Assembly: GCA_905182795.1 (NCBI GenBank)
Contig: CAJJCZ010000009.1
Span: 1-64,000, forward strand
Direction: 5' to 3'
DNA length: 64,000 nt
Source: an uncultured bacterium
Lineage (GTDB): Bacteria > Fidelibacterota > Marinisomatia > Marinisomatales > Marinisomataceae
Shown: piece by piece, positions 61,915-64,000 of the stretch
Layout: the number at the start of each line of letters is the position of its first letter
How positions within the stretch are numbered: the first letter of the stretch is position 1
Program-made: the position numbers and the translations under genes
Notes under the pieces: generated by a model
Database searches by the model: none
Told to the model about the DNA's origin: nothing
What the model saw: the letters and a program-made list of their open reading frames with translations, nothing else

Positions 61915-62651
61915 TGAAGAAAATAACTTTAGCAGCAAATTGGAAAATGTATCTAGATGAAAGTAGTTCAATTGCTTTTATCGATAAGCTTAACGCGGAT
62001 AAAGATTTATTTTCGAATAAAGATATTATACTATTTCCATCGCATGCTTGTATAAGAGCAGTAAAAGATCGTTTAAATGTAAGCTTAAGCATTGGTATGC
62101 AAGATTGTGATATGTATGCTAAAGGAGCTTACACTGGATCTACATCAATCAATTCTATTGATATAGATTCATGTATTGTCGGTCATTCGGAGAGAAGGAT
62201 CGTATATAAAGAATCTGATAATGTTATTTCAGATAAACTAAATACAGTTTTATCTAGCAATGCTAATCCCATTTTATGTATAGGTGAAACATTAAAGGAA
62301 AAAAATAAGAACTTAGCAGTGAGTACTATTGATAAACAACTATCTATCTTGCCTAAAAACCTAAAGGGTAAGCAATTAACTATTGCATATGAGCCAGTAT
62401 GGGCTATTGGTTCAGGGGATGTACCTTCAAATCAATATATCGATGAAATGCTTTCTTCTATAAAAAATAGATTAAAAAGTTTATATTCAGATACAGATTT
62501 ACAAAATATTAAATTATTTTATGGTGGATCTGTTGATGCGAGTAACGTTAGCGAACTTCTTAATGTGGAGTTAATTGACGGTTTTCTTATTGGAAGCGCT
62601 AGCGCTAACTTTGAAAAGTTTAAAGATATTGTTAAACAACTAAAATTATAA
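61914..62651 (+). CDS. tpiA: Triosephosphate isomerase
   Basis: AANWKMY, VGHSERR, AYEPVWAIGSG, YGGSVDASN. Confidence 0.97.
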   Translation: MKKITLAANWKMYLDESSSIAFIDKLNADKDLFSNKDIILFPSHACIRAVKDRLNVSLSIGMQDCDMYAKGAYTGSTSINSIDIDSCIVGHSERRIVYKESDNVISDKLNTVLSSNANPILCIGETLKEKNKNLAVSTIDKQLSILPKNLKGKQLTIAYEPVWAIGSGDVPSNQYIDEMLSSIKNRLKSLYSDTDLQNIKLFYGGSVDASNVSELLNVELIDGFLIGSASANFEKFKDIVKQLKL

Positions 62652-62659
62652 GAGGTGTT

Positions 62660-63004
62660 ATGGTTGAATTTTTAATAGTAGTACATACATTAGTGAGTTT
62701 ATTACTTATCGGGGTAATTTTAATGCAATCAGGTCAAGGCGGATTAAATTCTATGATGGGTGGTGCCGCTAATTCCATGCTAGGATCTTCTGGTGCAAAT
62801 GATTTCATTACCAAGTTAACTACGTTTCTTGGAATAACATTCATTGGTTTGGCGTTATTAATTGGTTCTATGAGCGGAGAATCTCAGTCATCTACAGAAT
62901 CTATTATTCAAAAAGATTCCGAGTCTAGACAAGTAGAATTAGCTGTTCCAAATGAATATACTTTACCCTCCGAAGATCTTCTACCAGAAGAAGCTACAAA
63001 TTAA
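62660..63004 (+). CDS. secG: Preprotein translocase subunit SecG
   Basis: VSLLLIGVILMQSGQGGLNSMMGG; downstream of tpiA. Confidence 0.92.
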   Translation: MVEFLIVVHTLVSLLLIGVILMQSGQGGLNSMMGGAANSMLGSSGANDFITKLTTFLGITFIGLALLIGSMSGESQSSTESIIQKDSESRQVELAVPNEYTLPSEDLLPEEATN

Positions 63005-63008
63005 AATA

Positions 63009-63092
63009 GCCGAAGTGGTGGAATTGGTAGACACGCTAGCTTGAGGGGTTAGTGGAGGAAACTCTGTGTGGGTTCAAGTCCCGCCTTCGGCA
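63009..63092 (+). tRNA. tRNA-Leu (anticodon GAG)
   Basis: GCCGAAG/CTTCGGC acceptor, long variable arm, CTTGAGG anticodon loop; directly after secG. Confidence 0.95.
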
Positions 63093-63173
63093 CAAAAATA
63101 ACATTTAGTATTTTTTTAAAAGATTTATAGATTACGTGATAATTAAAAAAATGAATACTTTAAAGGCGGTATA

Positions 63174-64000
63174 ATGAAAAATATTATTTTTATCTTATTA
63201 TTCTCAACAGTTATCTTTGGTCAAGGGTCAGCTATATCTCTTTATGAGGAATCTCAAAAAGCTCTATCTTCTGGTAATTTAGATCTTGCTGGAGAGAAAA
63301 TTAAAGAAGCTATTAATCTAGATAAAGGAAACGATACTTTTAGAAAAGAGTTTGATCGTTTAAATGGATTAAGAAATAAAATGATCAATGCTAATAGATC
63401 AGTTCAAGATGGAAGGTTCGATGATGCTATCGCTGGATTTGCGGATGTTATAGCTAGTGTATCAAACTCTGTTGAAGCATTCTACGGAACAGCAAAAGCT
63501 TATGAAGGAAAAAAAGATTTTACTTCAGCTGTGAAATATTACAAAAAATCTTTAGCTCTTGATCCGAGTTATAAGAAATCTAAGATTTCAATATCCAACG
63601 TTGCCAAGAAGTTATATAATAGTGCAAATAAAGACTATAAGAATGGAAATCTTGAGTCTGCATTATCAAAATATGAGCAAGTATTAGGTATTAATGGTAG
63701 GTTATATCAAGCCTATTTCCAAATGGGAGTTTTGCAAAAAAAGATGGGTAATATATCCCTAGCAATTAAAAACTATAAAAGTGCTCTAAGTATTAAAAAA
63801 ACATTTGATAAGGGTTGGTATAGTCTTGGATTGGCATACAGAGATAATGGCGATATAGATAACGCAAAATCTTCTTTTGAAGAAACAATCCGATTAAATA
63901 AAAAATATTATAAAGCTCATAAAAGTCTAGGAGATATTTTTATTGAGTCAGAACAATACGAAGATGCTATTGCAAGTTTTAAATCAGCAATTGCTATTAA
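63174..64000 (+). CDS. Secreted TPR-repeat protein, truncated by the window end
   Basis: Signal peptide MKNIIFILLFSTVIFGQG then TPR units (AFYGTAKAYEGKKDFTSAVKYYKKSLALDP, GWYSLGLAYRDNGDIDNAKSSFEETIRLN); open to 64000; absent from the ORF track. Confidence 0.85.
   Translation, partial: MKNIIFILLFSTVIFGQGSAISLYEESQKALSSGNLDLAGEKIKEAINLDKGNDTFRKEFDRLNGLRNKMINANRSVQDGRFDDAIAGFADVIASVSNSVEAFYGTAKAYEGKKDFTSAVKYYKKSLALDPSYKKSKISISNVAKKLYNSANKDYKNGNLESALSKYEQVLGINGRLYQAYFQMGVLQKKMGNISLAIKNYKSALSIKKTFDKGWYSLGLAYRDNGDIDNAKSSFEETIRLNKKYYKAHKSLGDIFIESEQYEDAIASFKSAIAI

Overview
AT-rich, very densely packed bacterial housekeeping window. Gene content and protein style (Bat aerotolerance operon, DUF4321, Bacteroidetes-like low-Cys L36, Ala/Glu-rich tails) suggest the FCB/Marinimicrobia (SAR406) area; this is inference only. 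Nearly all genes are on + and many overlap by 1-20 nt. Order: a repeat-rich CDS tail, trmD-rplS, MFS, YicC-gmk-rpoZ-ung-dnaB-relA/spoT-ruvX-lnt-truA-htrA-DUF4321-tatA-gatA; batA-E; SPOR protein, yebC-ruvC-ruvA-gcvT-ftsK-LolA-like-HAD-ddl-cysS; a tRNA array (Thr-Tyr-Gly-Thr)-tuf-rpmG-tRNA-Trp-secE-nusG-rplKAJL-rpoBC; rpsL-rpsG-fusA and the complete S10/spc/alpha ribosomal superoperon through rplQ; a two-gene accessory islet (fRMsr-like GAF protein and sulfotransferase-like protein); tRNA-Met(CAT) on -, gdhA-pgk-tpiA-secG, tRNA-Leu and the start of a TPR protein. I saw no CRISPR array, transposase, prophage, rRNA or obvious defence system, and I do not claim a new system. The best leads are a complete ddl reading frame with no ATG/GTG/TTG start at its N-terminus, the zero-spacer packing of the islet between rplQ and tRNA-Met (stops overlapping on TTAA, starts on CATG, CDS end inside the tRNA gene), a near-perfect 15-nt coding tandem repeat at the left edge, and a possible 32-aa leader ORF overlapping the dnaB start.
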